Origin: Stictocephala bisonia
Lineage: Eukaryota; Arthropoda; Insecta; Hemiptera; Membracidae
Direction of reading: 5' to 3'
Length of the DNA: 64,000 nt
NCBI GenBank assembly: GCA_035578905.1
Contig: JAQJVL010000178.1
Span: 754,501 to 818,500, forward strand
The notes under the pieces were generated by a model. The model was given only the letters and a program-made list of their open reading frames with translations. It did not search any database and was not told the origin of the DNA. Positions 1 through 12,750 of the stretch are shown here, piece by piece; the stretch's first letter is position 1; each line of letters starts with the position of its first letter. The translations under genes were made by a program, and so were the position numbers.

Positions 1-3000
1 TTCTATGAAGTGAGATACAACACATGTTTAACAACAGTTCTATAAAGTGAGATACAACACATATTTAACAACAGTTCTATAAAGTGAGATACAACACATG
101 TTGAACAACAGTTCTATAAAGTGAGATACAACACATGTTTAACAACAGTTCCATAAAGTGAGATACAACACATAATTAACAACAGTTCTATAAAGTGAGA
201 TACAACACATATTTAACAACAGTTCTATAAAGTGAGATACAACACATGTTGAACAACAGTTCTATAAAGTGAGATACAACACATGTTTAACAACAGTTAT
301 ATAAAGTGAGATACAACACATGTTTAACAACAGTTCTATGAAGTGAGATACAACACATGTTTAACAACAGTTCTATAAAGTGAGATACAACACATGTTTA
401 ACAACAGTTCTATAAAGTGAGATACAACACATGTTTAACAACAGTTCTATAAAGTGAGATACAACACATGTTTAACAACAATTCTATAAAATGAGATACA
501 ACACATGTTTAACAACAGTTCCATAAAATGAGATACAACACATATTTAACAACAGTTCCATAAAGTGAGATACAACACATGTTGAACAACAGTTCTATAA
601 AGTGAGATACAATAAATGTTTAACAACAGTTCTATGAAGTGAGATACAACACATGTTTAACAACAGTTCTATAAAGTGAGATACAACACATGTTTAACAA
701 CAGTTCTATAAAGTGAGATACAACACATGTTTAACAACAGTTCTATGAAGTGAGATACAACACATGTTTAACAACAGTTCTATAAAGTGAGATACAACAC
801 ATGTTTAACAACAGTTCTATAAAGTGAGATACAATAAATGTTTAACAACAGTTCTATAAAGTGAGATACAACACATGTTTAACAACAGTTCTATAAAGTG
901 AGATACAACACATGTTTAACAACAGTTCTATAAAGTGAGATACAACACATATTTAACAACAGTTCTATAAAGTGAGATACAACACATGTTTAACAACAGT
1001 TCTATAAAGTGAGATACAACACATGTTTAACAACAGTTCTATAAAGTGAGATACAACACATGTTTAACAACAGTTCTATAAAATGAGATACAACACATGT
1101 TTAACAACAGTTCCATAAAATGAGATACAACACATATTTAACAACAGTTCCATAAAGTGAGATACAACACATGTTGAACAACAGTTCTATAAAGTGAGAT
1201 ACAATAAATGTTTAACAACAGTTCTATTAAGTGAGATACAACACATGTTTAACAACAGTTCTATAAAGTGAGATACAACACATGTTTAACAACAGTTCTA
1301 TAAAGTGAGATACAACACATGTTTAACAACAATTCTATAAAATGAGATACAACACATGTTTAACAACAGTTCCATAAAATGAGATACAACACATATTTAA
1401 CAACAGTTCCATAAAGTGAGATACAACACATGTTGAACAACAGTTCTATAAAGTGAGATACAATAAATGTTTAACAACAGTTCTATGAAGTGAGATACAA
1501 CACATGTTTAACAACAGTTCTATAAAGTGAGATACAACACATGTTTAACAACAGTTCTATAAAGTGAGATACAACACATATTTAACAACAGTTCTATAAA
1601 GTGAGATACAACACATGTTTAACAACAGTTCTATAAAGTAAGATACAACACATGTTTAACAACAGTTCTATAAAGTGAGATACAACACATGTTTAACAAC
1701 AGTTCTATAAAATGAGATACAACACATGTTTAACAACAGTTCCATAAAATGAGATACAACACATATTTAACAACAGTTCCATAAAGTGAGATACAACACA
1801 TGTTGAACAACAGTTCTATAAAGTGAGATACAATAAATGTTTAACAACAGTTCTATTAAGTGAGATACAACACATGTTTAACAACAGTTCTATAAAGTGA
1901 GATACAACACATGTTTAACAACAGTTCTATAAAGTGAGATACAACACATGTTTAACAACAGTTCTATAAAGTGAGATACAACACATGTTTAACAACAGTT
2001 CTATAAAGTGAGATACAACACATGTTTAACAACAATTCTATAAAATGAGATACAACACATGTTTAACAACAGTTCCATAAAATGAGATACAACACATATT
2101 TAACAACAGTTCCATAAAGTGAGATACAACACATGTTGAACAACAGTTCTATAAAGTGAGATACAATAAATGTTTAACAACAGTTCTATGAAGTGAGATA
2201 CAACACATGTTTAACAACAGTTCTATAAAGTGAGATACAACACATGTTTAACAACAGTTCTATAAAGTGAGATACAACACATGTTTAACAACAGTTCTAT
2301 GAAGTGAGATACAACACATGTTTAACAACAGTTCTATAAAGTGAGATACAACACATGTTTAACAACAGTTCTATAAAGTGAGATACAACACATATTTAAC
2401 AACAGTTCCATAAAGTGAGATACAACACATGTTGAACAACAGTTCTATAAAGTGAGATACAACACATGTTTAACAACAGTTCTATGAAGTGAGATACAAC
2501 ACATGTTTAACAACAGTTCTATGAAGTGAGATACAACACATGTTTAACAACAGTTCTATAAAGTGAGATACAACACATGTTGAACAACAGTTCTATAAAG
2601 TGAGATACAACACATGTTTAACAACAGTTCCATAAAGTGAGATACAACACATATTTAACAACAGTTCTATGAAGTGAGATACAACACATGTTTAACAACA
2701 GTTCTATAAAGTGAGTTACAACACATATTTAACAACAGTTCTATAAAGTGAGATACAACACATGTTGAACAACAGTTCTATAAAGTGAGATACAACACAT
2801 GTTTAACAACAGTTCCATAAAGTGAGATACAACACATAATTAACAACAGTTCTATAAAGTGAGATACAACACATGTTGAACAACAGTTCTATAAAGTGAG
2901 ATACAACACATGTTTAACAACAGTTCTATGAAGTGAGATACAACACATGTTTAACAACAGTTCTATAAAGTGAGATACAACACATATTTAACAACAGTTC

Positions 3001-4170
3001 TATAAAGTGAGATACAACACATGTTGAACAACAGTTATATAAAGTGAGTTACAACACATGTTTAACAACAGTTATATAAAGTGAGATACAACACATGTTT
3101 AACAACAGTTCTATGAAGTGAGATACAACACATGTTTAACAACAGTTCTATAAAGTGAGATACAACACATGTTTAACAACAGTTCTATAAAGTGAGATAC
3201 AACACATGTTTAACAACAGTTCTATAAAGTGAGATACAACACATGTTTAACAACAATTCTATAAAATGAGATACAACACATGTTTAACAACAGTTCCATA
3301 AAATGAGATACAACACATATTTAACAACAGTTCCATAAAGTGAGATACAACACATGTTGAACAACAGTTCTATAAAGTGAGATACAATAATTGTTTAACA
3401 ACAGTTCTATGAAGTGAGATACAACACATGTTTAACAACAGTTCTATAAAGTGAGATACAACACATGTTTAACAACAGTTCTATAAAGTGAGATACAACA
3501 CATGTTTAACAACAGTTCTATAAAGTGAGATACAACACATGTTTAACAACAGTTCTATAAAGTGAGATACAACACATGTTTAACAACAGTTCTATAAAGT
3601 GAGATACAACACATATTTAACAACAGTTCCATAAAGTGAGATACAACACATGTTGAACAATAGTTCTATAAAGTGAGATACAACACATGTTTAACAACAG
3701 TTCTATGAAGTGAGATACAACACATGTTTAACAACAGTTCTATGAAGTGAGATACAACACATGTTTAACAACAGTTCTATAAAGTGAGATACAACACATA
3801 TTTAACAACAGTTCTATAAAGTGAGATACAACACATATTTAACAACAGTTCTATGAAGTGAGATACAACACATGTTTAACAACAGTTCTATAAAGTGAGA
3901 TACAACACATATTTAACAACAGTTCTATAAAGTGAGATACAACACATGTTGAACAACAGTTCTATAAAGTGAGATACAACACATGTTTAACAACAGTTCC
4001 ATAAAGTGAGATACAACACATAATTAACAACAGTTCTATAAAGTGAGATACAACACATGTTGAACAACAGTTCTATAAAGTGAGATACAACACATGTTTA
4101 ACAACAGTTCTATAAAGTGAGATACAACACATATTTAACAACAGTTCCATAAAGTGAGATACAACACATA
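1..4170. repeat. 37-bp tandem satellite, about 113 copies, truncated by window start
   Basis: A continuous head-to-tail array with a 37-bp unit built on TTCTATAAAGTGAGATACAA followed by CACATGTTTAACAACAG. There are no unique spacers. Diagnostic variants recur at exact multiples of 37 bp: the AATAAATG variant lies near 611, 833, 1203, 1462, 1832 and 2165 (gaps 222, 370, 259, 370 and 333 bp). The block of AATTCTATAAAATG followed by TTCCATAAAATG and TGTTGAAC recurs near 480, 1331, 2035 and 3255. This is higher-order structure from block duplication. The array ends at ...ACAACACATA before unique AT-rich DNA and continues leftwards out of the window. No coding potential is seen. Confidence 0.97.
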
Positions 4171-5334
4171 AATATGATTGTTAGCGTATAACTAGTTCAG
4201 TGTGACATCAACTTTATTTTTTTTTTTAATGTAAAGACTTTGAGATTTGTATCAGGTTAGATAGATGTTGAATATCTTGTAGAAATATCAAATGCTGTTT
4301 TTAAACAGTTTTTTCCACATCTAACAGTTGATAGTGTTGATGTTTTTTTTCAGTGTGTATCTGTTTATTTTCTAATGGTTAAAAAGTAGTATGTGTATTT
4401 CTTTTTTTAATAGTTCTATTTGTTGAAGGCATTGTGTCCAGATTTTATTGCAACATCCCAGTTATTTTTCCACCTGATGTGTTCGCCTATTTTGTAATGG
4501 GGTTAATTGTTTTAGCAGTTTCATACAGTTCTGTCACAAAGGCTGGCTTGATATTTATATACAAAGATTGAGTAAAATTTAGGAATTGGATATTTGTTTT
4601 TAAACATTTTTATGGAGTAAGTTTTTAATTTTAAACGGGTTAAGTCTAAATAAACTTAAAAACTGAAAAGATGACTCTTTTTTGAAATTGTAAATTTCGA
4701 TTTTTATTGTGGCTAGTGTATGAGACTGATATATAACTAATTTCGAATTCTCCAATATATGAGTTGGGAAATCACCAAATGTTTGTGTTGAGAGTGCGTT
4801 TTTAAAATGGGCATAATTTTAATAACACTTTTGTAATTTTTTAACAAGTCTTTTATACCATTTTGTACTTAAATTTATGTGCAATGAATTTTCGAATTGT
4901 TTGTATAAATCTACTTTCTTTCCCCAACTGGGATTTAAAGCACCTCCCACTTCATGTGTAACATGGTTTCATATTTATTTTCAAGAACGTACTTTTCAAA
5001 GTTTCCCGATATTTATCTACTTATCAGTATTTGAAACACTTTCTTCGTTTTTGGGCATGTGTTACGTTACTTAAGTGTATTTTTTATTTGTGCATTTGGA
5101 AGATATTATTAATAAGTTTGACAGCTGTTAATGAATTGAGAATTTCCTTGGAAATTGCAAATGCATTTGCAGTTGCATCCCAGATTACGTGTTTTTTTGG
5201 ATTATTGGTTTTGTTTACTTTTTTAAGTTATTTTTCATTATTATGAACTTTTTAACTGAAGATTTTTTCACACGAAGAACTTTTTAACAGAAACAATAAC
5301 GTATTCTATAATTTTTTAGGAGAATATGACAGGA
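4171..5334. other. AT-rich intergenic DNA, nothing recognised
   Basis: About 1.2 kb of AT-rich single-copy-looking sequence after the satellite. Short open frames near 4877-5246 are hydrophobic, T-rich and have no splice or codon support. I see no gene. Confidence 0.6.
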
Positions 5335-5897
5335 AATCATAATAATTACTAACAGCTTTTTATTTACAGTTATACTGTCTACAAAAAACATAATATATAT
5401 ATTTTTAGTTAATTATATAGACCCCATGCAAAACATACTTTAATAAATTTGTTGTAAAAAAACAAAATGTAATTTATATTACAGTAGTTTTGGATTTTTT
5501 GCATATATAGAACCGGAAGTTAAATTAATATCTATGTCATAAAGACATCCCTTTGGCAATTATAAATAATTATAATTATAAAATAATTATAAAATTATAA
5601 TTAAATAATTATAATTATTATAAATAATTATATATTAATTATTATAAATATAAATAATTATAAAATAATTATAAAATCATAATAATTACTAACAGCTTTT
5701 TATTTACAGTTATATTGTCTACAAAAAACATAATATATATATTTTTAGTTAATTATATAGACCCCATGCAAAACATACTTTAATAAATTTGTTGTAAAAA
5801 AACAAAATGTAATTTATATTACAGTAGTTTTGGATTTTTTGCATATATAGAACCGGAAGTTAAATTAATATCTATGTCATAAAGACATCCCTTTGGC
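5335..5897. repeat. 223-bp direct repeat flanking an AT-rich spacer
   Basis: The segment 5335-5557 is repeated at 5675-5897. I noticed one mismatch (TATACTGTCT versus TATATTGTCT). Between them is 117 bp of tandem AATAATTATAA-like sequence. Each copy begins AATCATAATAATTACTAAC and ends AAAGACATCCCTTTGGC. No terminal inverted repeat or target duplication was found, so it is treated as a local tandem duplication rather than a pair of LTRs. Confidence 0.92.
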
Positions 5898-7271
5898 GTC
5901 TACCTCTCCATTGAAGCATCATCTTTGAGCTTATTTATAGACAGCAAGCACATTGAGCATAAAAATCCAAGTCATGCACAGCCACGTTTAATGATAGCAT
6001 AAATAATGTTAAATTAGAACCTATAATGTTCATTATACTTGTACATTGTATAATCTTTTATATCCAATATTTTAGTCTTAAATTTAAACGGAGTTTTTAA
6101 AGCAATAAACATATTGGAATGATCAACAGTTTTATCATGAAAAATCCCGCTTCCAAAAATAACAAAACAGTTGTTTAAGACATTGTTAAAATAGAACATA
6201 TGTTCTTAACTAACCATTAAACGGATAATCCCCTACGGTTGATAGGTAGGATATACGACAAAGTTGATAAACATATATAAATTCAATGGTCTATTTACAA
6301 ACTACCCTGACCCCTATAACAGGCATCCATATCCTTAGCGTCGGTCTTGTTTAGCTTACGTCAAACCATGACAAAACCAAATTCTTCACGTCTTCACCTC
6401 TTTTTCAAAATACCTTCGTCATCCTAAACTTCTTTAGATCAAATGACCGAACAAATTCAACAAAACAATGGTGTTGTATTATATGGCCTTAATTTTCAAG
6501 CAATATAGTGTATTTGTATCTTTCAATTAGGGAAATGAAGCTCCAAACACTCTCCCGTCCCCCAACATAAAATATTCTAATGAGAGATAAATAATCTAAC
6601 CTGAAAAAACTTCAAATACTATATTGTCTGTACTACAATTCAATATAATATATTCATACAAATATAAAACCTAGTTAGAACACCTACAAGTCACATAATG
6701 TACCCAAAACCAGCGACTAGTCGTAACAGAGTTGGTAAAGTTTTTCATATTATAAAACTTTATTCTCTCAAAACAGCACAAAAACTTGGAATCTCTAAAC
6801 AAAGTAAGAGAGCGTCCACGTTCATCCAGGAATAGATACCTTGCTATATTTAGACAAGAGTTCTATTTTGGGTGTCTTTTAGAGGGGTGGGTGGCATCTC
6901 TCTATCCATGTATGTTTTGTGTACTTACTCGTCTATTTAAAGTGGATTGTTGGCTTAACTTAAGTAATAACTGTTGCTAGTTGTTAATGTCCAACTTAAT
7001 GAAAAGTCCTACCTTAATGTAATGTCCTACCTTTTACATTAAACATTTTAATACAATTTGCTCTTGATACCAGGTTAACATTCACTATAATTTTTTACTC
7101 ATAATTCTTCGCAACTAATCGTGTACATTTAAAATGAAGTTGTGTTTTTAAAGAAATAATTATTGTCACTTCTATATGTAATATAATAGTACGTTAGCTA
7201 AGAATGTTAGCTTATCGTTAGAATCATCGAAATAATTAGCAGGTATTTTTAATGTAGTTTGTAGAACTGCT
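5898..7271. other. Intergenic DNA, nothing recognised
   Basis: No convincing exon, RNA gene or mobile-element end was found. The short frame at 6786-6980 has no splice context and no motif. Confidence 0.55.
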
Positions 7272-7523
7272 CAGCCAGTAGTCACAGTCAGTAGTCACAG
7301 CCAGCAGTCACAGCCAGTAGTCACAGCCAGTAGTCACATCCAGTAGTCACAGCCAGTAGTCACAGCCAGTAGTCAAAGCCAGTAGTCACAGCCAGTAGTC
7401 ACATCCAGTAGTCACAGCCAGTAGTCAAAGCCAGTAGTCAAAGCCAGTAGTCACAGCCAGTAGTCACAGCCAGTAGTCACAGCCAGTAGTCATAGCTAGT
7501 AGTCACAGCCAGTAGTCACAGCC
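7272..7523. repeat. 13-bp minisatellite, about 19 copies
   Basis: The unit AGCCAGTAGTCAC is repeated almost perfectly. Variants carry CATCC, CAAAG or CATAG in place of CACAG. The edges are sharp on both sides. Confidence 0.95.
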
Positions 7524-8022
7524 ATTAACGAACGAATTAAATGGTTTTACATTTTTTAAGTTCTAATTATTCAATAAAACTCAACAAAAACTTGGCTTAT
7601 TCTGTGGAACTGAAACTAAATTATTCAACACATAAAACAGATCATAACTGCTCTGGTGCTTTTATATTTGAGAAGTTTGGGCATTTACTGAGTTCAGAAA
7701 CAAATCCATGTATTTGAGAACCTTCTTGTATTATTCCCTGAGGCTCTAAGAGAGGTGCCGACTGCCGACACGTCAACGTAAGTATCGCCGATACATTTTA
7801 GATAAACTAAAAACGAAGGCGAACCACCAACGTTAATAAAGTACCAAGGACCATTCCTGAAGCATACCAATGCTAAGCTGGCAAGTTTGTTATCATACAG
7901 ACTGGAAAACTCTATTAGGCCTACTGTCAGTTTTAATCTGCAACTCCTGAGTTCTGACTTGTCTAAAAGACGGCGTATGTAAGTTCAGTTCACGAATCAC
8001 CAATGCCTCATCAAATATCTCT

Positions 8023-8029
<7 letters not shown>
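7524..8029. other. Intergenic DNA, nothing recognised
   Basis: About 500 bp between two simple repeats. No gene, element end or RNA feature was identified. Confidence 0.5.
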
Positions 8030-8110
<81 letters not shown>

Positions 8111-8123
8111 GTGTGTATATATG
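8030..8123. repeat. TA dinucleotide microsatellite
   Basis: A long uninterrupted TA run to about 8094, then TATGTATATAT and TGTGTGTATATATG variants. An 79-codon minus-strand frame (7893-8132) is created by this run and is not a gene. Confidence 0.96.
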
Positions 8124-9429
8124 TTGTTTCATAATGTTTACTTAAAAACGTAACCTCAACAATATGTTTAAAATAGGATTGGAAAATTTGTAATGCTGAA
8201 CTTTATGTGCCCATTTCAATACTTTCTTAACTATTTAACTTTTAAACAATTATGAATTGGTCGAAAAGAACGTTCAAGAGAATATATAACTTAGAGGTAC
8301 ATAAAACTAAATTGAAAAGATTCTATAGGCTTCAAAAAGCAAGCTATTTGAATAGTAGTAAACTGAAGCCAAGGCAGTTATTCTGGGATGAGTTTAGGAA
8401 GCGCGTGTGCCGACTCTGCCCTCTGCGTTGAACGGCTTATCCTTGATGAATTTCGACCGATGGATAAATCAGTTTTACTAATTTATTTTTCCTAACTAAA
8501 AATTCATTTACTAAATAAAATTTTTAAATGTTACTGAAAATGGTAACAATTAAAACAACAGTATTACACTCTCATTTTATAGTTCTGAGTTAACGATATT
8601 ATATTGTAAGATGAGGTAGATCCACTCAACTTTAAAAGAATAATTTTTACATTGTATAATTCAGTTGCAATAGCCATGTTCAAGTATATTTAGTTGTAAT
8701 ATTGAAGGAGGTTAGCTTCATGTGTTACTGGGCTATTAATTGTTGTTACTTTTTAAAGATAAACATAGAAATGTCATATGCACATTCACACCCATTGAAG
8801 ACAGTTGCCCTTAACTTGAAGATAAACATTGTATGATTATCATTAATTAATGTAACGCTGAATATATAAGATCGGCTTATGAAGAAGTTATAAGTTATGA
8901 AGTTATAAATAAAGCAGAAATGGGTCAATTGAAGCAAATATTTCAACAAATGCGCCATTGGTGATTAAATACACGATTAATTGGACGTTACTGTGGAAAT
9001 CTTATAAATCAGCCCCACAGAATCTTTAAGAGTATTTTCTATTTCCAAATCATTTTCATAGGACTGGTTCATGTGTTCTCTAAAAGCATGAAGCACGTAG
9101 TTGCACTCAACTTAGAAACTGTGTTTGTTTAGACAGAATAATTTGGGGACTAGCATTGGCCAACTTCAAGACTGCAAATTGGAAAGGAACTTGGTGTTCT
9201 AACTGAAATGAAATAAAAAAACTGTTTCCTATTTCTTGGAATGGAATTATAACATTGATCCATAAAACAACATTTCATTTTGAAAACTGATAATCCTGTA
9301 TGGAACTCTTTTCCATCATTGTATGGACACTTTGTTTCAAATCCGACACGATAATTGTTTAATAATTACACTAAAAAGTATAAAAAAGAAGTTTCATTAC
9401 ATTATAGCTGTGTAGTGATAAATTAACTG
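8124..9429. other. Intergenic DNA, nothing recognised
   Basis: No supported coding segment. The minus frame 8746-8958 is low-complexity and lacks motifs. Confidence 0.5.
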
Positions 9430-10080
9430 TGTATTAAAATGGCAGTTGTATGTATGGAAAATACTGAATGCATAAACCCAGTTCAATGACTGATTCTATT
9501 TCTAGGTTTTCTCTTGTGAAAGATTTAAAAAAGAGAGTCGTGTCACCTGCATATTGGACTATTTTTCCATTCTGGATTGATTTGTCCAAATCATAAATTA
9601 AAAACAACACAGGACCAAGTATAGATCCCTGTGGAACTCCTTGGTTCGTAGCAAGTCTAGGTGACACAGCACTGCCGATTTGAACACACTGACCTCTACC
9701 ACTGAGATAGGAACTCAGCCACATAAGAGGAAGACCACGAGTCCCATGTTTCTAGCTTATGAACCAGTATTGAATGACCCACACTCTCTTAGAGAGATCA
9801 AGAAACACACCAATCTCTCGGTTCTCAAATCCCTCCTTGATAATTTCGAGAAGAGTTGAAATTGCATAAATTCTTGTTATGTTTTTTTCAGAAACCAAAC
9901 TGATTTGACGAAATTATGTCAAACTCAGTTAAGAATGTCATCAATTTTTTAAGAAAAACTTTACTTAAAACAGGAAAAATTGAAATTGGTCTATAATTGT
10001 TTGCAAGCAAAGGATCACCTTTCTTAAAAAGTGGGATCGCCTTAGCTGTTTTAAATAAATATCGATCTCCCATCACACAG
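9430..10080 (-). pseudogene. LINE reverse transcriptase fragment (jockey/CR1 type), broken
   Basis: Two minus-strand open pieces belong to one decayed non-LTR reverse transcriptase. The upstream piece (9888-10076) carries PLFKKGDPLLANNYRPIS and SNQFGF, the fingers region that begins the RT domain. The downstream piece (9434-9724) carries GVPQGSILGPVLF, then YAGD where an active enzyme has YADD. The catalytic aspartate pair is therefore broken in addition to the frame breaks between about 9724 and 9888. Neither end of the element was found. Assignment to a non-LTR RT is secure; the clade is inferred from motif spelling. Confidence 0.85.
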
Positions 10081-10400
10081 TCAAATCCAGATTTCGCAAC
10101 GATTCAACATCTGCTTCTCCGATTGAATGAAGACTAGCTAATCCGCTCTGAAAAGAACGCAATGGACAGTCATTAACTATGTGATCCATAGTTTGAACTT
10201 CGACTCCGCAATAACATGACTGATCATTTGCCACTCCCCATTTATATTTCCAGTCTTCCTACACCTGTGCTGGATGTTGTGAGATATCTCGCAAAATGGG
10301 GGGACTCGAACTAGATAAAATCGTTTTGAACTTTCTGAGAAGTGCCTCTTTGCGTCTTGTATCCGGAGGAGCTAAGTTGCAAGGCACTTATGGTCCGGGA
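10081..10400 (-). pseudogene. LINE ORF2 C-terminal zinc-knuckle fragment
   Basis: On the minus strand, translating from about 10390 downwards gives APPDTRRKEALLRKFK, then KWGVANDQSCYCGVEV and TMDHIVNDCPLRSFQSG. The C-x-C ... H ... C spacing and the TMDHIVN-CPLR wording are familiar from the extreme C-terminus of some insect LINE polyproteins. One stop codon interrupts it. It lies upstream, in the same orientation, of the RT piece at 9430-10080. That order is wrong for one element, so two LINE fragments probably abut. Confidence 0.65.
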
Positions 10401-10942
10401 GTCATGGTAGGGTAGAGGGGTTGCAATGAGGGAACCGCTGTACACGTGTCCTGTTAAGCCATACGGGAGCACAGATAGAATAAACCAGAGATAAAGCAGT
10501 AGAACTCAGGACTCACCAATTGCTATTATACACTTGTACATTACAATGTGTAGCAGTTAATCAATATTCCAACCTAATGTTGTGAATAGTTTCAAGACAT
10601 TCAAAATAACTATATATAGCGAAGATATTTTTTGTTTCTAAACAAGAATATTCATAAATTTTACAATGAATAAATCCAGTTAACATAATAACAGTGCTAA
10701 ATTAACATATCTAATGCGTATCTAACTATAGATGTTGGTGGACAATTTTATTTTGAGCAACGAGTAACGATTTTATTTTATTTTTCTGTAAGAAATTTTT
10801 AATCCAGGTATGTTTGTTCTTAAAGTAAATTTGTATATAACTCACACATTTTTAAAATGACAAATTATTTCATTAATTAATACGCGTTTAATATAATGTT
10901 CTAAACTTTAACTGTAGTTAATTAAACAGTGTCTTAATTACC
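10401..10942. other. Intergenic DNA, nothing recognised
   Basis: AT-rich sequence between the LINE debris and the 81-bp array. No coding or RNA feature is supported. Confidence 0.5.
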
Positions 10943-11914
10943 ATACTACGTGTTGGTAGAAACACATTTATTACAGTAGGCCTACAGTACGTTGATTCGT
11001 GTCGGCTGTTGAAATCTACAGCTATACTACGTGTTGGTAGAAACACATTTATTACAGTAGGCCTACAGTACGTTGATTCGTGTCGGCTGTTGAAATCTAC
11101 AGCTATACTACGTGTTGGTAGAAACACATTTATTACAGTAGGCCTACAGTACGTTGATTCGTGTCGGCTGTTGAAATCTACAGTTATACTACGTGTTGGT
11201 AGAAACACATTTATTACAGTAGGCCTACAGTACGTTGATTCGTGTCGGCTGTTGAAATCTACAGCTATACTACGTGTTGGTAGAAACACATTTATTACAG
11301 TAGGCCTACAGTACGTTGATTCGTGTCGGCTGTTGAAATCTACAGTTATACTACGTGTTGGTAGAAACACATTTATTACAGTAGGCCTACAGTACGTTGA
11401 TTCGTGTCGGCTGTTGAAATCTACAGCTATACTACGTGTTGGTAGAAACACATTTATTACAGTAGGCCTACAGTACGTTGATTCGTGTCGGCTGTTGAAA
11501 TCTACAGCTATACTACGTGTTGGTAGAAACACATTTATTACAGTAGGCCTACAGTACGTTGATTCGTGTCGGCTGTTGAAATCTACAGCTATACTACGTG
11601 TTGGTAGAAACACATTTATTACAGTAGGCCTACAGTACGTTGATTCGTGTCGGCTGTTGAAATCTACAGCTATACTACGTGTTGGTAGAAACACATTTAT
11701 TACAGTAGGCCTACAGTACGTTGATTCGTGTCGGCTGTTGAAATCTACAGTTATACTACGTGTTGGTAGAAACACATTTATTACAGTAGGCCTACAGTAC
11801 GTTGATTCGTGTCGGCTGTTGAAATCTACAGCTATACTACGTGTTGGTAGAAACACATTTATTACAGTAGGCCTACAGTACGTTGATTCGTGTCGGCTGT
11901 TGAAATCTACAGTT
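10943..11914. repeat. 81-bp tandem array, 12 near-identical copies
   Basis: Twelve head-to-tail units start at 10943 and step by exactly 81 bp to 11834. Each begins ATACTACGTGTTGGTAGAAA and contains the palindrome GTAGGCCTAC. The copies differ almost only at one base near the end (CAGCT versus CAGTT), in the order C,C,T,C,T,C,C,C,C,T,C,T. Because 81 is divisible by three and the unit has a stop-free frame on each strand, the whole array is open both ways (305 codons plus, 312 minus). I see no start context, splice site or domain, so I treat these frames as by-products of the array. Confidence 0.97.
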
Positions 11915-12690
11915 AGTCTGCGGTAAATTAGTTTTGGTCAAGTCCAATATAGTATCAGACTGGCATAAATTGCAATAAAATATACATTTTCATAAGTAAT
12001 GGAAAACTATTAACTCCCGACTGATGTTAATGCTGTTCTTTTACTAGATTCCTTTGCATCCAAATTAACATTATATTGAAATAATCACCTATAGTTATTT
12101 ATATTGTTGTAAATAAATTTGTAAAATAGTGGTTTTTCAAAATATTTATAAGAAGTTTCATGCCCAGTAAGTTTTTATGAAACAGATTTGAAGAATACTT
12201 CTAAAACATCACTTAGGAATGTATGGTCATTACGTTAATTATAAATAAATGCTATCTTTGTAGCAAATTGATTGTTTTCAGTTCATTCAAATGTATTTCA
12301 TTTCCAATTTGATGACAGTAAATTTGGATACCCTAAAATCTACAAAACCCTTTTACTATACAAATTATGTCCTCAATTATTTCACTAACCTTACGAATCG
12401 AATGGACATTTTTAAACTATGTTTCCAAATAGCTAATCCAAAGCTGCATTATAACCGGTTTTTTTAAGTGGGACAAATAAGAGGCTTTGTAAAACTAAAA
12501 CTGTTAAGGGTAAACTCTACTGCTTCAATAAAAACGACACACAATGTATTTCGTCACTAAGTATGCTCCTTCGAGGAGGTAGGTTAAACAAACAGTGATG
12601 GCTTAAGGGATCTTGGCTTGCCGGGCTGATTAACTTTCGAAATAGTTTGGGGAGTTTGGCTCCATTCAGAATGGCGTAGTTCCGTAATTC
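11915..12690. other. Intergenic DNA upstream of tmod, nothing recognised
   Basis: AT-rich until about 12530, then more GC-balanced towards the candidate start exon at 12700. That shift fits a 5' untranslated or promoter-proximal stretch. No TATA box or initiator could be assigned with confidence. Confidence 0.35.
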
Positions 12691-12699
12691 GTCGCCATT

Positions 12700-12750
12700 A
12701 TGACGGACGATAGAAAACAAGTGGCAAAAGCAAAGACGAAGAAAAGCCAG
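12700..12750 (+). CDS. tmod: Candidate alternative first coding exon of tropomodulin
   Basis: ATG at 12700 opens a 17-codon stretch (MTDDRKQVAKAKTKKSQ) that ends CAG|GTTTTG, a possible but weak phase-0 donor. Phase 0 is what exon 2 (41458) needs, so splicing to it would give a Lys-rich N-terminus of 17 residues in place of the 22 encoded at 15005. The surroundings are more GC-balanced than the neighbouring DNA, like a 5' exon. The frame stays open for 67 codons if unspliced, but the continuation is hydrophobic and unlike tropomodulin. Use of alternative N-termini is known for insect tmod. This exon is an inference from phase and context only and could belong to another gene or to none. Confidence 0.35.

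Noticed and set aside
1..4170. CRISPR-like array of 37-bp repeats
   Set aside because: The repeats are contiguous with no unique spacers and the sequence is an animal genome. It is a satellite.
5335..5897. LTR pair of a small retrotransposon
   Set aside because: The copies lack TG...CA ends, a primer-binding site and target duplications, and only 117 bp lies between them.
7893..8132. 79-codon minus frame rich in Tyr-Ile
   Set aside because: It is a translation of the TA microsatellite.
10918..11926. Long open frames of 312 (minus) and 305 (plus) codons as repeat-protein genes
   Set aside because: They arise because the 81-bp unit is a multiple of three without stops. Both strands are open equally, and no start context, splice site or domain is visible.
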